Positions 1 through 6,339 are shown, numbered from the stretch's first letter. The stretch: DNA of 42,930 nt from Streptomyces scabichelini (GCF_011045015.1 NZ_JAAKZY010000080.1:1-42930); one strand, 5' to 3'. The notes: generated by a model not told the origin, from the letters alone. Translations and numbers: made by a program.

Positions 1-56
1 CCGGGCGGGGTGCGGGACGGGGCGGCGCTGCCGTTCCGTCCCGCCGGACTTCGCTG

Positions 57-596
57 TCATCCCGCAGGGCGCGGGCGGGCGACGATTCCGAGTACCGACG
101 CCGACAAGGTCACCGCGGGCGCGAACCCGCCAGCGTCGAGCGCCCCGGTCACCTTCGCGACGATCTCGTCCGTACGCCGGCCGGGCGGCTCGTAGAACAC
201 GTGGAGGGTGCCGCCCGGTGCGAGGAGGTTCTTGGCGAGAGCCAGTTCGTCTCGGGCGGGGCCCGTCCAGAACAGGTTGACATTGATCGCAAAGATCTTG
301 TCGAACCGCCTGCCGCCGATGCCCGAATCGGCCAGCTCACCCACCGAGAACGCGGCGGTCACGATGGTGACCCGGCCGGCATGGACGTGATCGGCATTAC
401 GGCGCCGGGCCCGCGCGGTCATTGTCGCGGAACGATCGATCGCGGTGATGCTGCCGGTGGACAACAGGGAGCAGATCGTGGCCACCGCGACGCCACCGCC
501 GCACCCGATCTCCAGCAGCCGGTCACCCGTGCGCGGGGAGTTCCCATCCCGTCCACCGCCGACCCAGGCAGAGCCGAGCAGTCGCGGCCCAGGGCG
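57..596 (-). pseudogene. 5'-truncated SAM-dependent methyltransferase
   Basis: The open frame reads a class I methyltransferase from motif I (LLEIGCGGGVAVATIC) through an acidic motif II region (ITAIDRS) to a region like motif IV-VI (KIFAINVNLFW, LLAPGGTLHVFYEP). Such enzymes transfer the methyl group of S-adenosylmethionine; the substrate is not evident. The frame is open upstream to an in-frame stop at 597-599, but no ATG, GTG or TTG start precedes motif I, so the usual N-terminal cap is missing. A GTG at 485 would start inside motif I and give a non-functional 142-aa product. The break coincides with a perfect inverted repeat at 590-639. I infer a gene remnant truncated by rearrangement. 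Confidence 0.65.
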
Positions 597-639
597 TCAA
601 GGTCGTTCGTACACTGGCGCGCTCCACCTTGACGCCCTG
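590..639. repeat. Perfect 14-bp inverted repeat at the methyltransferase breakpoint
   Basis: The arm CAGGGCGTCAAGGT (590-603) and its exact reverse complement (626-639) are separated by 22 nt. The hairpin lies where the methyltransferase reading frame loses its 5' end. It could be a terminator or an end of a lost mobile element; no T-run follows it on either strand. Positions 640-766 beyond it show no convincing gene. Confidence 0.7.
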
Positions 640-766
640 AACCACGCCCGCTCCACGGTGTGTGGGTCGACGGCGGACGGGATGGGAGCTGAGGTGAGTG
701 GTGAGTTGAGGGTTCTGGATCAGGTGTCGACGGCGTGGAGGAGCGACGCTTTGCCCCTGCTGGTGG

Positions 767-1306
767 CTATCCCTCACCCAGCAGCGGGGCGAGGGGGTCC
801 TGGGTGAGCGGGACCGGCGCGGCCAGGGTCTCCTCGTAGGCCGAGCGCGGGAAGACGTAGGGGCCCAGGGTCAGTTCGCCCCACTCCGGCCGGTGTGGCT
901 GGTAGAAGCCGGACCAGATGATCTCCGTTGCTGTGGCGCGGACCGTAGCAAGCAGGGGCCAGCAGGCGTCGATCCCGCAGGAGCAGCCCAGGAGGCACAG
1001 GGCGCCGGTGTCGCGGTCACGGAGATCCGGCGGGGCGTCGCCCATGAAATGAGCCCGGGCCCGGGCGCCGTCGGCGTCGTCGTCCAGGTACAGCGGAGCG
1101 TGCTGCCCCAGCAGGAACTCCTCGCGCTCCTGCAGGGTGTCGTCATCCTCGTCGAGCTCCCGACTCCAGAGCGCGCGCGTCGCCTTCGCGACCAGGACGC
1201 GCAGGTCAGTGCCGTCTATCCGGATGCCCCAAGCCGTGAGGTGTGGGTAGCCGGGGTGAGGGTGGCGCAGAAACTCCACCCGGTGCGTGACGGTCGGCAG
1301 GCTCAT
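767..1306 (-). CDS. Hypothetical protein (179 aa)
   Basis: This is a soluble 179-residue protein starting MSLPTVTHRVEF, with an acidic stretch near residues 50-60 (ELDEDDD) and a Cys-containing segment near 105-115 (LCLLGCSCGIDACW). No signal peptide or membrane helix is visible. The start is ATG at 1306, with only a weak ribosome site. I recognise no named domain, though the sequence has the codon bias and composition of a real Streptomyces gene. It lies between the truncated methyltransferase and the att region, so it may itself belong to old accessory DNA. Confidence 0.7.
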   Translation of the reverse strand: MSLPTVTHRVEFLRHPHPGYPHLTAWGIRIDGTDLRVLVAKATRALWSRELDEDDDTLQEREEFLLGQHAPLYLDDDADGARARAHFMGDAPPDLRDRDTGALCLLGCSCGIDACWPLLATVRATATEIIWSGFYQPHRPEWGELTLGPYVFPRSAYEETLAAPVPLTQDPLAPLLGEG

Positions 1307-1390
1307 ACGCCCATCCTGAGACGCCTACCCAACCGACTCCACCGAGTATCGCCACGAGGGGGGCACCTGCTGGGCGGACCAGCAGACCGG

Positions 1391-1435
1391 CCGTGCCCCA
1401 TCCGTGCCCGATAGGCCGGGGACTCACGGGGAATC
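1391..1435. repeat. Left member of a 45-bp inverted repeat, integrase-arm-like
   Basis: Two copies of CCGTGCCC start at 1391 and 1402, exactly 11 bp apart. They are followed by GGGGACTCACGGGGA at 1418-1432. The segment aligns without gaps, about 36 of 45 bases, to the reverse complement of 1794-1838 on the other side of the partial tRNA copy. The 11-bp-spaced short repeats resemble arm-type sites of tyrosine integrases. This is an inference from pattern only. Confidence 0.6.
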
Positions 1436-1466
1436 GCGGTCACCAGCAGGCAGCTCACGCGACGAA

Positions 1467-1497
1467 GGCCCCCGACCGATATCGCTGGTCAGGGGCC
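1467..1497 (-). terminator. Hairpin terminator downstream of the original tRNA-Ser 3' end
   Basis: The arms 1467-1477 and 1487-1497 pair over 11 positions with one G-U wobble and a 9-nt loop. The hairpin sits 8 nt beyond the end of the partial tRNA copy on its 3' side. It is therefore probably the native tRNA terminator, now separated from the intact tRNA by the inserted element. Confidence 0.6.
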
Positions 1498-1505
1498 GTT
1501 CATGT

Positions 1506-1553
1506 GCGGTGGGTGTGGGATTTGAACCCACGGTGACATCGCTGCCACGACGG
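1506..1553 (-). other. attL: partial tRNA-Ser 3' copy
   Basis: These 48 bases are identical to 6292-6339, the 3' half of the intact tRNA-Ser gene. They cover the acceptor strand, TpsiC arm, variable arm and part of the anticodon stem. After 1553 the match continues imperfectly through the anticodon loop (TTCAAGACCGT) with a small deletion and then ends. The copy lacks the tRNA 5' half, so it is not a functional tRNA. It is the direct repeat expected at the far end of an element integrated into a tRNA gene. Confidence 0.9.
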
Positions 1554-1588
1554 CTTCAAGACCGTCGCACCCTGAGCCTCCGCAGCGC

Positions 1589-1743
1589 TCTGACCTGCCT
1601 CGATACGCGGTCAAGCGGCTCAACTGCCCGTACTGGCCCACACATGGCCCACAGCCTTCTGTACGGCGAGACGAAATGAAGCACGCCGCGTGGGTCGACA
1701 CCCGCTTTAGGAGCGAGGTGGGGCGATCATGGATCTGACCTGC
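1589..1743 (+). repeat. Left att-arm repeats (TCTGACCTGC and TGGCCCACA)
   Basis: TCTGACCTGC occurs at 1589-1598 and 1734-1743, and TGGCCCACA at 1634-1642 and 1645-1653 with an 11-bp period. The same two motifs recur beside the other att copy in the same orientation. They are candidate binding sites for the element's integrase and excisionase. Confidence 0.6.
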
Positions 1744-1793
1744 TGATTTCCTACCCTGGGCGAGGTGCAGTCCGGTGGCCTCCTTTTTACCCC

Positions 1794-1838
1794 GAGTCCC
1801 CGTGAGTCCCCGTCCGTTCTGGCACGAGAGTGGCACGG
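1794..1838. repeat. Right member of the 45-bp inverted repeat, integrase-arm-like
   Basis: GAGTCCCCGT is repeated in tandem at 1794-1803 and 1804-1813. TGGCACG follows at 1820 and 1831, again 11 bp apart. The reverse complement matches 1391-1435 at about 80 percent. The two members face each other across the partial tRNA copy, as P and P' arms would around an attachment core. Confidence 0.6.
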
Positions 1839-1967
1839 CTGGGGGACCGTACCCCGGCCTCCTCATTGGTGGAGGTTGGGCCCCGACCTGTGTCCCTTTC
1901 CCGGCCGCTGCCTCCTCGGCCAGGGGCCAGGCTCCCACACGGGCGGCACCCGCGCCGCGACGCCCTC

Positions 1968-1997
1968 GGCGGCGGCCACCGGGTGATGGCCGCCGCC
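1968..1997 (-). terminator. Terminator hairpin of the secreted-protein gene
   Basis: GGCGGCGGCCA (1968-1978) and its perfect complement (1987-1997) form an 11-bp stem with an 8-nt loop. It begins 17 nt after the stop codon of the minus-strand gene at 2015-2326. Confidence 0.65.
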
Positions 1998-2014
1998 AAG
2001 ACGCGGACGGCTCG

Positions 2015-2326
2015 TCAGGCCCGGATTCCCCAAGCGTTGATCGGCTTTTTCAGCGACGAGTTGACCGAGGTGCAGTACGCGTACGAGGTGGTGCCGGCCG
2101 CAGCCTTCGCTCCTTGCGCCGTCCTCCCGTTCTTGCACTCGGCCACGCCGATGAAGCTGCCGCCTCCCGTACATTTCACGCCGGCGGTGTTGTTGTCGTT
2201 CCAGGCCAACGAGCATCGAAAGGCACGCGCTCCGTCGGGAGCCGCGGACGCGGTCGCCGAGGTGGCGGCCACGCCGGACGCCGCCAGGACCAGGGCCGTG
2301 AACGCACTCGCCAGTACTCGCTTCAT
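2015..2326 (-). CDS. Small secreted four-cysteine protein
   Basis: The 103-residue product begins with a classical Sec signal peptide: Lys-Arg at positions 2-3, a hydrophobic core (LASAFTALVLAASGVA) and an Ala-rich cleavage region ending near ASAAPDG, about residue 29. The predicted mature domain of about 74 residues carries four cysteines in CSLAW, VKCTGGG, AECKNG and YCTSV, likely two disulfides. It should be exported from the cell. I do not recognise a named family. The gene is monocistronic, with a hairpin terminator after it and an imperfect palindrome (2346-2375) just upstream. It is the only apparently intact cargo gene in the left half of the tRNA-Ser element. Confidence 0.8.
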   Translation of the reverse strand: MKRVLASAFTALVLAASGVAATSATASAAPDGARAFRCSLAWNDNNTAGVKCTGGGSFIGVAECKNGRTAQGAKAAAGTTSYAYCTSVNSSLKKPINAWGIRA

Positions 2327-2345
2327 CAGGATGTCCCCTTCGGTT

Positions 2346-2375
2346 GCGGTAACCGGTAGTCAGTCCGGTCACCGC
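2346..2375. promoter_or_regulatory. Imperfect palindrome upstream of the secreted-protein gene
   Basis: GCGGTAACCGG (2346-2356) pairs with CCGGTCACCGC (2365-2375) at 10 of 11 positions with an 8-nt spacer. It lies 20-50 nt before the start codon at 2326, where an operator or leader hairpin would sit. The regulator is unknown. Confidence 0.45.
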
Positions 2376-2600
2376 CAAACGATAGGTCGGGCCCCGATCC
2401 ACGACGTCAACTCCAGGTTTGACAACCAGGTCAACCCTCGCGGTAGGCACGTCCACCCCGCGCGGTACGCGCCTGCCGGACGCCTCGGCCAAGGAACCCA
2501 GCACCGGCCAGAGTGGGCTACTGCCGACCACTGGACCGACTTTGACCACGAAAAGATCACCACAACTCCACCTGAAATCACGCGAGTTGATCCGAATCAG

Positions 2601-2616
2601 TGTTTCACGTGAAACC
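2601..2616. promoter_or_regulatory. parS: parS site (perfect GTTTCACGTGAAAC core)
   Basis: The 14-bp core GTTTCACGTGAAAC at 2602-2615 is a perfect palindrome and equals the ParB-binding parS consensus. In Streptomyces parS copies cluster around oriC and seed ParB complexes for chromosome segregation. This copy is intergenic but lies inside the tRNA-Ser element, between the secreted-protein gene and a long inverted repeat. It may therefore have arrived with the element. Confidence 0.85.
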
Positions 2617-2668
2617 AACCACTTGGTGGACCTGTTCATGTTCCGCCGTGAACTTAACAACGGTGAGA

Positions 2669-2839
2669 GGTCGACTCCGAGACTTTGGGCTGGAGCTGCC
2701 ATGGGGCGAGTGATCATGGCCCCTTAAGCTTCCGGCGAGTCGGGCAGTCTGTGGACCTGCCCGTTAAAGCACGACGTTGGGGCCATGATCTTCGAGACTC
2801 GCCCCATGGTGGCTGCCTAAAGCCTCGGAGCCGACCGGC
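2669..2839. repeat. Long imperfect inverted repeat (about 55-60-bp arms)
   Basis: The left arm 2669-2723 pairs with the right arm 2779-2839. The inner part (2699-2723 with 2779-2809) is a complete match except for a 6-nt insertion (TTCGAG, 2791-2796) in the right arm. The outer part (about 2669-2690 with 2818-2839) matches at 19 of 22 positions. The loop is 55 nt and holds its own small stem (GGGCAG, CTGCCC). A transcript would form a large hairpin. Candidates are a MITE-like element, a single-strand origin or a structured RNA; I cannot choose among these. Confidence 0.7.
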
Positions 2840-3139
2840 CCGCCCATGGGCCTTGCGGTGATCGGACTCATGGCTTCCGGCCCTATCCACATGTGGGCGC
2901 GCGTCGGCGCAGCGCCCGCAGCGCGGGCCGAAGGCATGAGCGCGGAGGGCGGCGGAGCCGGGAGCGCGCCCGGCGGAGCGGAGCGCAGCCGGGGCTTGAT
3001 GAGGCAGAGAAAGTTTGACCGCGCTCGGATCAGGGACGTCCTCAAGAGCGCTCCGCTGTCGGGACCAAACCCCCTCCTGACCTGCGTCGGAGCGCAACAG
3101 CGGCATCGTCAGGTGGACGCTGGCCCACGGCTCCCGAGA

Positions 3140-3817
3140 TCACCGTGTACCGGGGGTGCTCCCGGCAGTCTCGGGAACGAGTCGGCTCGTGAAGCCGCGG
3201 GACGCGAGCCGTTCGTACGCGCGGATCACCTCGTCGGGCACGTCCTGCGCGACCATGAAGCCCTGCGCGGGGTAGATCAGCAGGCGTTGCAGTGACCCAA
3301 CAAGCATGTCGATGACGAGACGTGCGTCCTGGATCGAGTCGACGTATTCGGGGAGCGTCATAGGAGTGGACGCGCTGACGAATTCGACGTCCGGCCACAG
3401 CTTCCGAGCGGTGGCATACGCCCGCCGCTCCTCGTACGGCTTGCTGACGAGAAGCACAGACGAAACGCCGATCCCGCGCTCTTCGAGGAGAGCGCGAGAC
3501 AGAGTGATGTTCTGGCCCGTGTTGCGGGCACGCGGCTCTACGAGGACGGCGTCCGCTGGTACGCCCAACTCAAGGGCGCGGTCCCGGTAGTGCTCGGCTT
3601 CCCCGCGCGGCATACGGTCCTGGGTCGTTCGGCTGGTCGCTCCGGTGAAGACGATCAGCGGCATCATGCCGCGCCGGTACAGGTCGACGGTGGTGTCTGC
3701 GACGCCCAGATCGTGACTGCCGAGACCGATTCCGACCGAGCAGGGGCGCGGCTCGTGGTGCATCTGCTGGTAGTCCCACAAGAGTTGGGTGTCCTCCCAG
3801 TCCCGTACCGAGATCAC
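3140..3817 (-). CDS. YdcF-like (DUF218) family protein
   Basis: The 225-residue protein shows the DUF218/YdcF layout. A Rossmann-like start around residues 27-60 (SVGIGLGSHDLGV, PLIVFTGATS) is followed by the conserved EPRARNTGQN block near residue 95 and LLVSKPYEERRAYATARKLWP near 122-142. Family members bind S-adenosylmethionine or take part in envelope processes, but their reaction is mostly unknown. There is no signal peptide or membrane anchor, so a cytoplasmic location is likely. The GTG start at 3817 overlaps the stop of the upstream UTRA gene by 4 nt, so the two are translationally coupled in one operon. YdcF-like genes paired with GntR regulators are a recurring cargo of small Streptomyces integrated elements. 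Confidence 0.8.
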   Translation of the reverse strand: MISVRDWEDTQLLWDYQQMHHEPRPCSVGIGLGSHDLGVADTTVDLYRRGMMPLIVFTGATSRTTQDRMPRGEAEHYRDRALELGVPADAVLVEPRARNTGQNITLSRALLEERGIGVSSVLLVSKPYEERRAYATARKLWPDVEFVSASTPMTLPEYVDSIQDARLVIDMLVGSLQRLLIYPAQGFMVAQDVPDEVIRAYERLASRGFTSRLVPETAGSTPGTR

Positions 3818-4308
3818 GCTGAACTCTCCTTGCCCTTGCTGTCGTCGTTGGCGGAGTCGGGCACCTTGAACTCGTACTCCGACGCGAAGCGTGAGGCCGC
3901 ATGGATGCCCACTGCGAACTCAACCACCGTGCCATCTGCCGTGTACGTGGTCCGGTGTAGTTCAACCACGGGTTCGCCGGGCGGGAGTTGGAGAAGCTTC
4001 ACCTCGTCTGCGGTCGGGACCCTGGCGAACAGCCCCTCTGTCATGTGGTCGATCTCGTATCCGGCGTCGTACAGGACCCGGAATCCGCCACCACGGCCGG
4101 CGGGTCCTGGGGTGGGGTCAACGATGCGCGTCCCCTCGACATGCTCCGGCCTGTAGTAGCTGGTCAGGGTGTGAGTCGGCTGCGTCCCCTCCTTCACGAG
4201 TCGGGCGCGTGCGTACACGTCCGAGCCGACTGGGACGCCTAGCCCCTCGGCTACGAGGCCGTCCGCCTGGACGCGGCTCACGGTCTGCGGCCGCGTAGCG
4301 GACCCCAC
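3814..4308 (-). CDS. UTRA-domain regulator lacking the GntR winged helix
   Basis: The 164-residue product matches the effector-binding UTRA domain of HutC-type GntR regulators: ADGLVAEGLGVPVGSDVYAR, HTLTSYYRPEHV, TEGLFARVPTADE and a C-terminal GEPVVELHRTTYTADGTVVEF strand pair. The usual N-terminal DNA-binding winged helix of about 70 residues is absent. The frame opens with a GTG at 4308, and just upstream lies a cluster of TGTAGCGG operators and a hairpin rather than coding DNA. In pSAM2-type elements an intact GntR protein (KorSA) represses the excision and transfer genes. Here the protein has either lost its DNA-binding half or acts by dimerising with another regulator. Loss by deletion is my preferred reading. 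Confidence 0.75.
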   Translation of the reverse strand: MGSATRPQTVSRVQADGLVAEGLGVPVGSDVYARARLVKEGTQPTHTLTSYYRPEHVEGTRIVDPTPGPAGRGGGFRVLYDAGYEIDHMTEGLFARVPTADEVKLLQLPPGEPVVELHRTTYTADGTVVEFAVGIHAASRFASEYEFKVPDSANDDSKGKESSA

Positions 4309-4312
4309 CCGA

Positions 4313-4459
4313 TGTAGCGGCTACACACACCCGCGCCACGGGGTCCGGCACGCCCGCAGGGGCCGGACCCCGTGGCGAGTCGTAGCCGCTACATCTCATC
4401 CCCCCGCTACACAGAACCCGCCGCTGACCTGCGATGTAGCGGCGAAGCGGATGTAGCGG
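4313..4459. promoter_or_regulatory. Cluster of TGTAGCGG operators between the regulator and xis genes
   Basis: A perfect 13-bp palindrome TGTAGCGGCTACA lies at 4313-4325, and a one-mismatch copy at 4381-4393. Half-sites occur at 4404-4411 (inverted), 4435-4442 and 4452-4459. A 7-of-8 match is also found at 4293-4300, inside the UTRA gene start. The array fills the divergent promoter region between the UTRA-YdcF operon (minus) and xis-int (plus). This is where a GntR-type repressor of an integrative element would bind. Confidence 0.7.
4334..4377. terminator. 16-bp perfect hairpin between divergent operons
   Basis: The arms 4334-4349 and 4362-4377 are perfect complements with a 12-nt loop. The hairpin lies between two operator palindromes, so it would insulate the divergent transcripts or form part of a regulatory structure. 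Its position before, not after, both flanking genes is odd for a simple terminator. Confidence 0.65.
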
Positions 4460-4502
4460 ACTTCTGAACCCCCGAGCCGACTACTCGCCAAGGAGTCGCA
4501 CC

Positions 4503-4683
4503 GTGGCCCGCCCCCAAGCTCCGTGAAGTCCTCGAAGAGATCGACATGAGCCGCGCCGCCTTCTACCGCATGCGCGCCCGTGGCGAGGCGCCCCGGATCC
4601 GCAAGCTGCCGAACGGTCAGGTCCGCGTGAGCCGTCGCGACCTGGACGCGTGGTGGGAGCGCTGCGAGCAGAACGCCGCCTAG
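4503..4683 (+). pseudogene. xis: Frameshifted excisionase (xis)
   Basis: An AAGGAG ribosome site at 4490-4495 precedes a GTG at 4503, but that frame reads only seven codons to a TGA. Removing one C from the run of five at 4511-4515 gives a 59-aa protein, MARPKLREVLEEIDMSRAAF and onward to the TAG at 4683. That product has the helix-turn-helix and wing of small MerR/AlpA-like excisionases (FYRMRARGEAPRIRKLPNG, RRDLDAWWERCEQ). The position directly before the integrase fits an xis-int pair. An internal ATG at 4546 could still give a 46-aa C-terminal piece. The lesion could be a sequencing error in a homopolymer. Confidence 0.75.
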
Positions 4684-4700
4684 TTCAACGCCAACCGATC

Positions 4701-4729
4701 GAGGGGCCCGCTGATTCAGCGGGCCCCTC
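4701..4729 (+). terminator. Hairpin between xis and int
   Basis: GAGGGGCCCGCTG (4701-4713) and its perfect complement (4717-4729) form a 13-bp stem with a 3-nt loop, followed by CCCCCTT. It ends 15 nt before the integrase start codon. It would uncouple int from xis expression or hold the int ribosome site in structured RNA. Confidence 0.7.
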
Positions 4730-4744
4730 CCCCTTGGGAGACAC

Positions 4745-6148
4745 ATGCTCACGTACGACGTCGATATCTGGTCCATCCGCAAGTGCGCGGGACGGCAGAA
4801 GCCCTACGAGCTACGTTGGCGCGTCGGCTCTCGCCCACACTCGAAGAGCCTCAAGCCACAGGCGGATGGGCGCCGTTCGGAGCTGATGACGGCGCTCCGG
4901 GAGCGCGAGCAGTTCGACGAGGACACGGGTCTGCCGGCGCGTGAGCTGGCAGCGCTCACCTCGCCCTCGTGGTACGAGCACGCCATGGCGTACGCACTCA
5001 TGAAGTGGCCGCGAGCGGCGGCCAAGCACCGTGCCAGCATCGCCGAATCACTCGCGATCGTGACGCCCACGTTGGTCACGACCACACGAGGCGCCCCGAA
5101 TCCGAAGACCCTGCGGGCGGCCCTCTATCAGTGGGCATTCCGCGCCGTGCCGGGGCCCGACGGCCAATTGACCGCGCGCCACGTGGTCGAAGAGCCGCCA
5201 GAAGAGATCCGAACGGCCCTGACCTGGATCTCTGAGCACTCGATGAAGGTCAACGCCCTCGAAAATCCTGCCCTGCTCCGCCCCGCCCTCGAAGCGCTCT
5301 CGCGACGGCTGGACGGCAGGAAGGCCGCAGAGAACACGGCGCGCAGGAAGCGCATGGTCCTGAGCAACTTCCTGCGGTACACGGTGGAGGAGAAGGGGCT
5401 TCTGTCTGCCAACCCCCTTCCCCGCGTCGACTGGACACCGCCGGAGACGGATGACGAGATCGATTTCCGGTACGTGCCCGGCCCCACGCTGGCCCGCGCA
5501 TTCATCGACGCTGTGCGGGACTCTGGAACGCGCGGGCAGCACCTTGCAGCGTTCTTCGGGTGCCTGTACTACGCCGCGATGAGGCCCGCCGAAATCGCCT
5601 CGCTCAAAGCCGCCGACTGCACGTTGCCCCCGGACACCGAGGAAGCCGCGGAGCAATGGGGGGAGCTGATGCTGGGGGAGAGTCGCCCGGAAGTCGGGGG
5701 CGGCTGGACGGATGACGGCGCGTCGTACGAGGCGCGCAGCCTCAAGCGGCGGGCCCGTGGGGCGACACGGTCCGTGCCGATTCCGCCGGTCCTCGTGCGG
5801 ATGCTGCGGGACCACATCGCCACCTACGGGACGGCCTCAGACGGTCGGCTCTTCCGGGCCGCGAAGGGTGGTCGGGTCCGGTCTACCGAGTACTGCGATC
5901 TGTGGGACGCGGCGCGCACCGCCGTACTGTCGACGGCGGACGCGGCGACTCCCCTCGCGGAAGTGCCGTACTAGCTCCGCCATGCCGGGGTGTCCCTGTG
6001 GATCAAATCGGGGGTCGATCCCGTGGAAGTCGCGCGCCGGGCGGGCCACAGCATCGCCGTACTGTTCCGCTTCTACGCCAAGATCCTTCGGGGTGAGCAA
6101 TCGCGCTCCAATCAGCTCATCGCGCGGGAGCTGAACAAGGGCGGATAG
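4745..6148 (+). pseudogene. int: Tyrosine site-specific integrase interrupted by an amber codon
   Basis: The frame opens with ATG at 4745 after GGGAG and runs 467 codons to 6148, but codon 410 (5972-5974) is TAG. Before it lie an N-terminal arm-binding region, a SAM-like core-binding domain (about residues 60-230) and the first catalytic block with Arg280 in AAMRPAEIASL. After it lie the rest of the active site: Arg412 in LRHAGVSLW, His435 in AGHS and the nucleophile Tyr444 in FRFYAKIL. In relatives the stop position is Asp or Glu in a YDLRHA-like motif, and GAG to TAG would be one change. The 409-aa product should be inactive unless amber is read through. The gene abuts the att site at the tRNA, as usual for such elements. 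Confidence 0.9.
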
Positions 6149-6291
6149 GGGGCCCACGTTGGCCCACAGATGGCCCATACGTACTGGTCAAACCTGGGAC
6201 ACGGGCGAGTCAGGGTGAGACAGAGTGCATGCAGAAGGGGCGCCGCTCCGGAGAGTGGCACCCCTTCTGACCTGCATAGCTTCTGACCTGC
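6149..6291 (+). repeat. Right att-arm repeats
   Basis: Three 11-bp-spaced repeats start at 6149 (GGGCCCACG), 6160 (TGGCCCACA) and 6171 (TGGCCCATA). Two copies of TTCTGACCTGC lie at 6265-6275 and 6281-6291, the second touching the att core. The same motifs in the same orientation lie beside the left att copy. Between them I see no gene. Confidence 0.65.
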
Positions 6292-6339
6292 GCGGTGGGT
6301 GTGGGATTTGAACCCACGGTGACATCGCTGCCACGACGG
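6292..6339 (-). other. attR: att core within the intact tRNA-Ser gene
   Basis: These 48 bases are identical to 1506-1553. Integration restored a full tRNA gene at this end, so the element boundary lies somewhere within this identity block. The exact crossover cannot be read from the sequence. Confidence 0.85.

Larger units (their letters stand above)
1654..2014. other. Non-coding left end of the element
   Basis: I see no convincing gene here. The stretch holds one TCTGACCTGC copy (1734-1743), the right member of the 45-bp inverted repeat (1794-1838) and the terminator hairpin of the next gene (1968-1997). Several long frames are open, but they lack family signatures and a supported start. 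Confidence 0.5.
2327..3139. other. Gene-poor 0.8-kb segment of the element
   Basis: No gene is convincing here. The segment contains the palindrome at 2346-2375, a TTGACA-like box at 2419-2424 inside overlapping GTCAA/TTGAC repeats, a parS site, a long imperfect inverted repeat and a very GC-rich stretch (about 2890-3000). Both strands of that stretch are open, with low-complexity translations. Its content suggests cis-acting DNA, such as a segregation or replication region, rather than coding DNA. Confidence 0.5.

Noticed and set aside
1506..1565. A second functional tRNA-Ser gene
   Set aside because: The 5' half, including the acceptor 5' strand and the D arm, is missing, so it can only be an att remnant.
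2764..3045. Possible minus-strand gene in the element's GC-rich stretch
   Set aside because: The opposite strand is equally open (about 2846-3295), the text is Ala/Pro-rich, and part of the frame overlaps the long inverted repeat.
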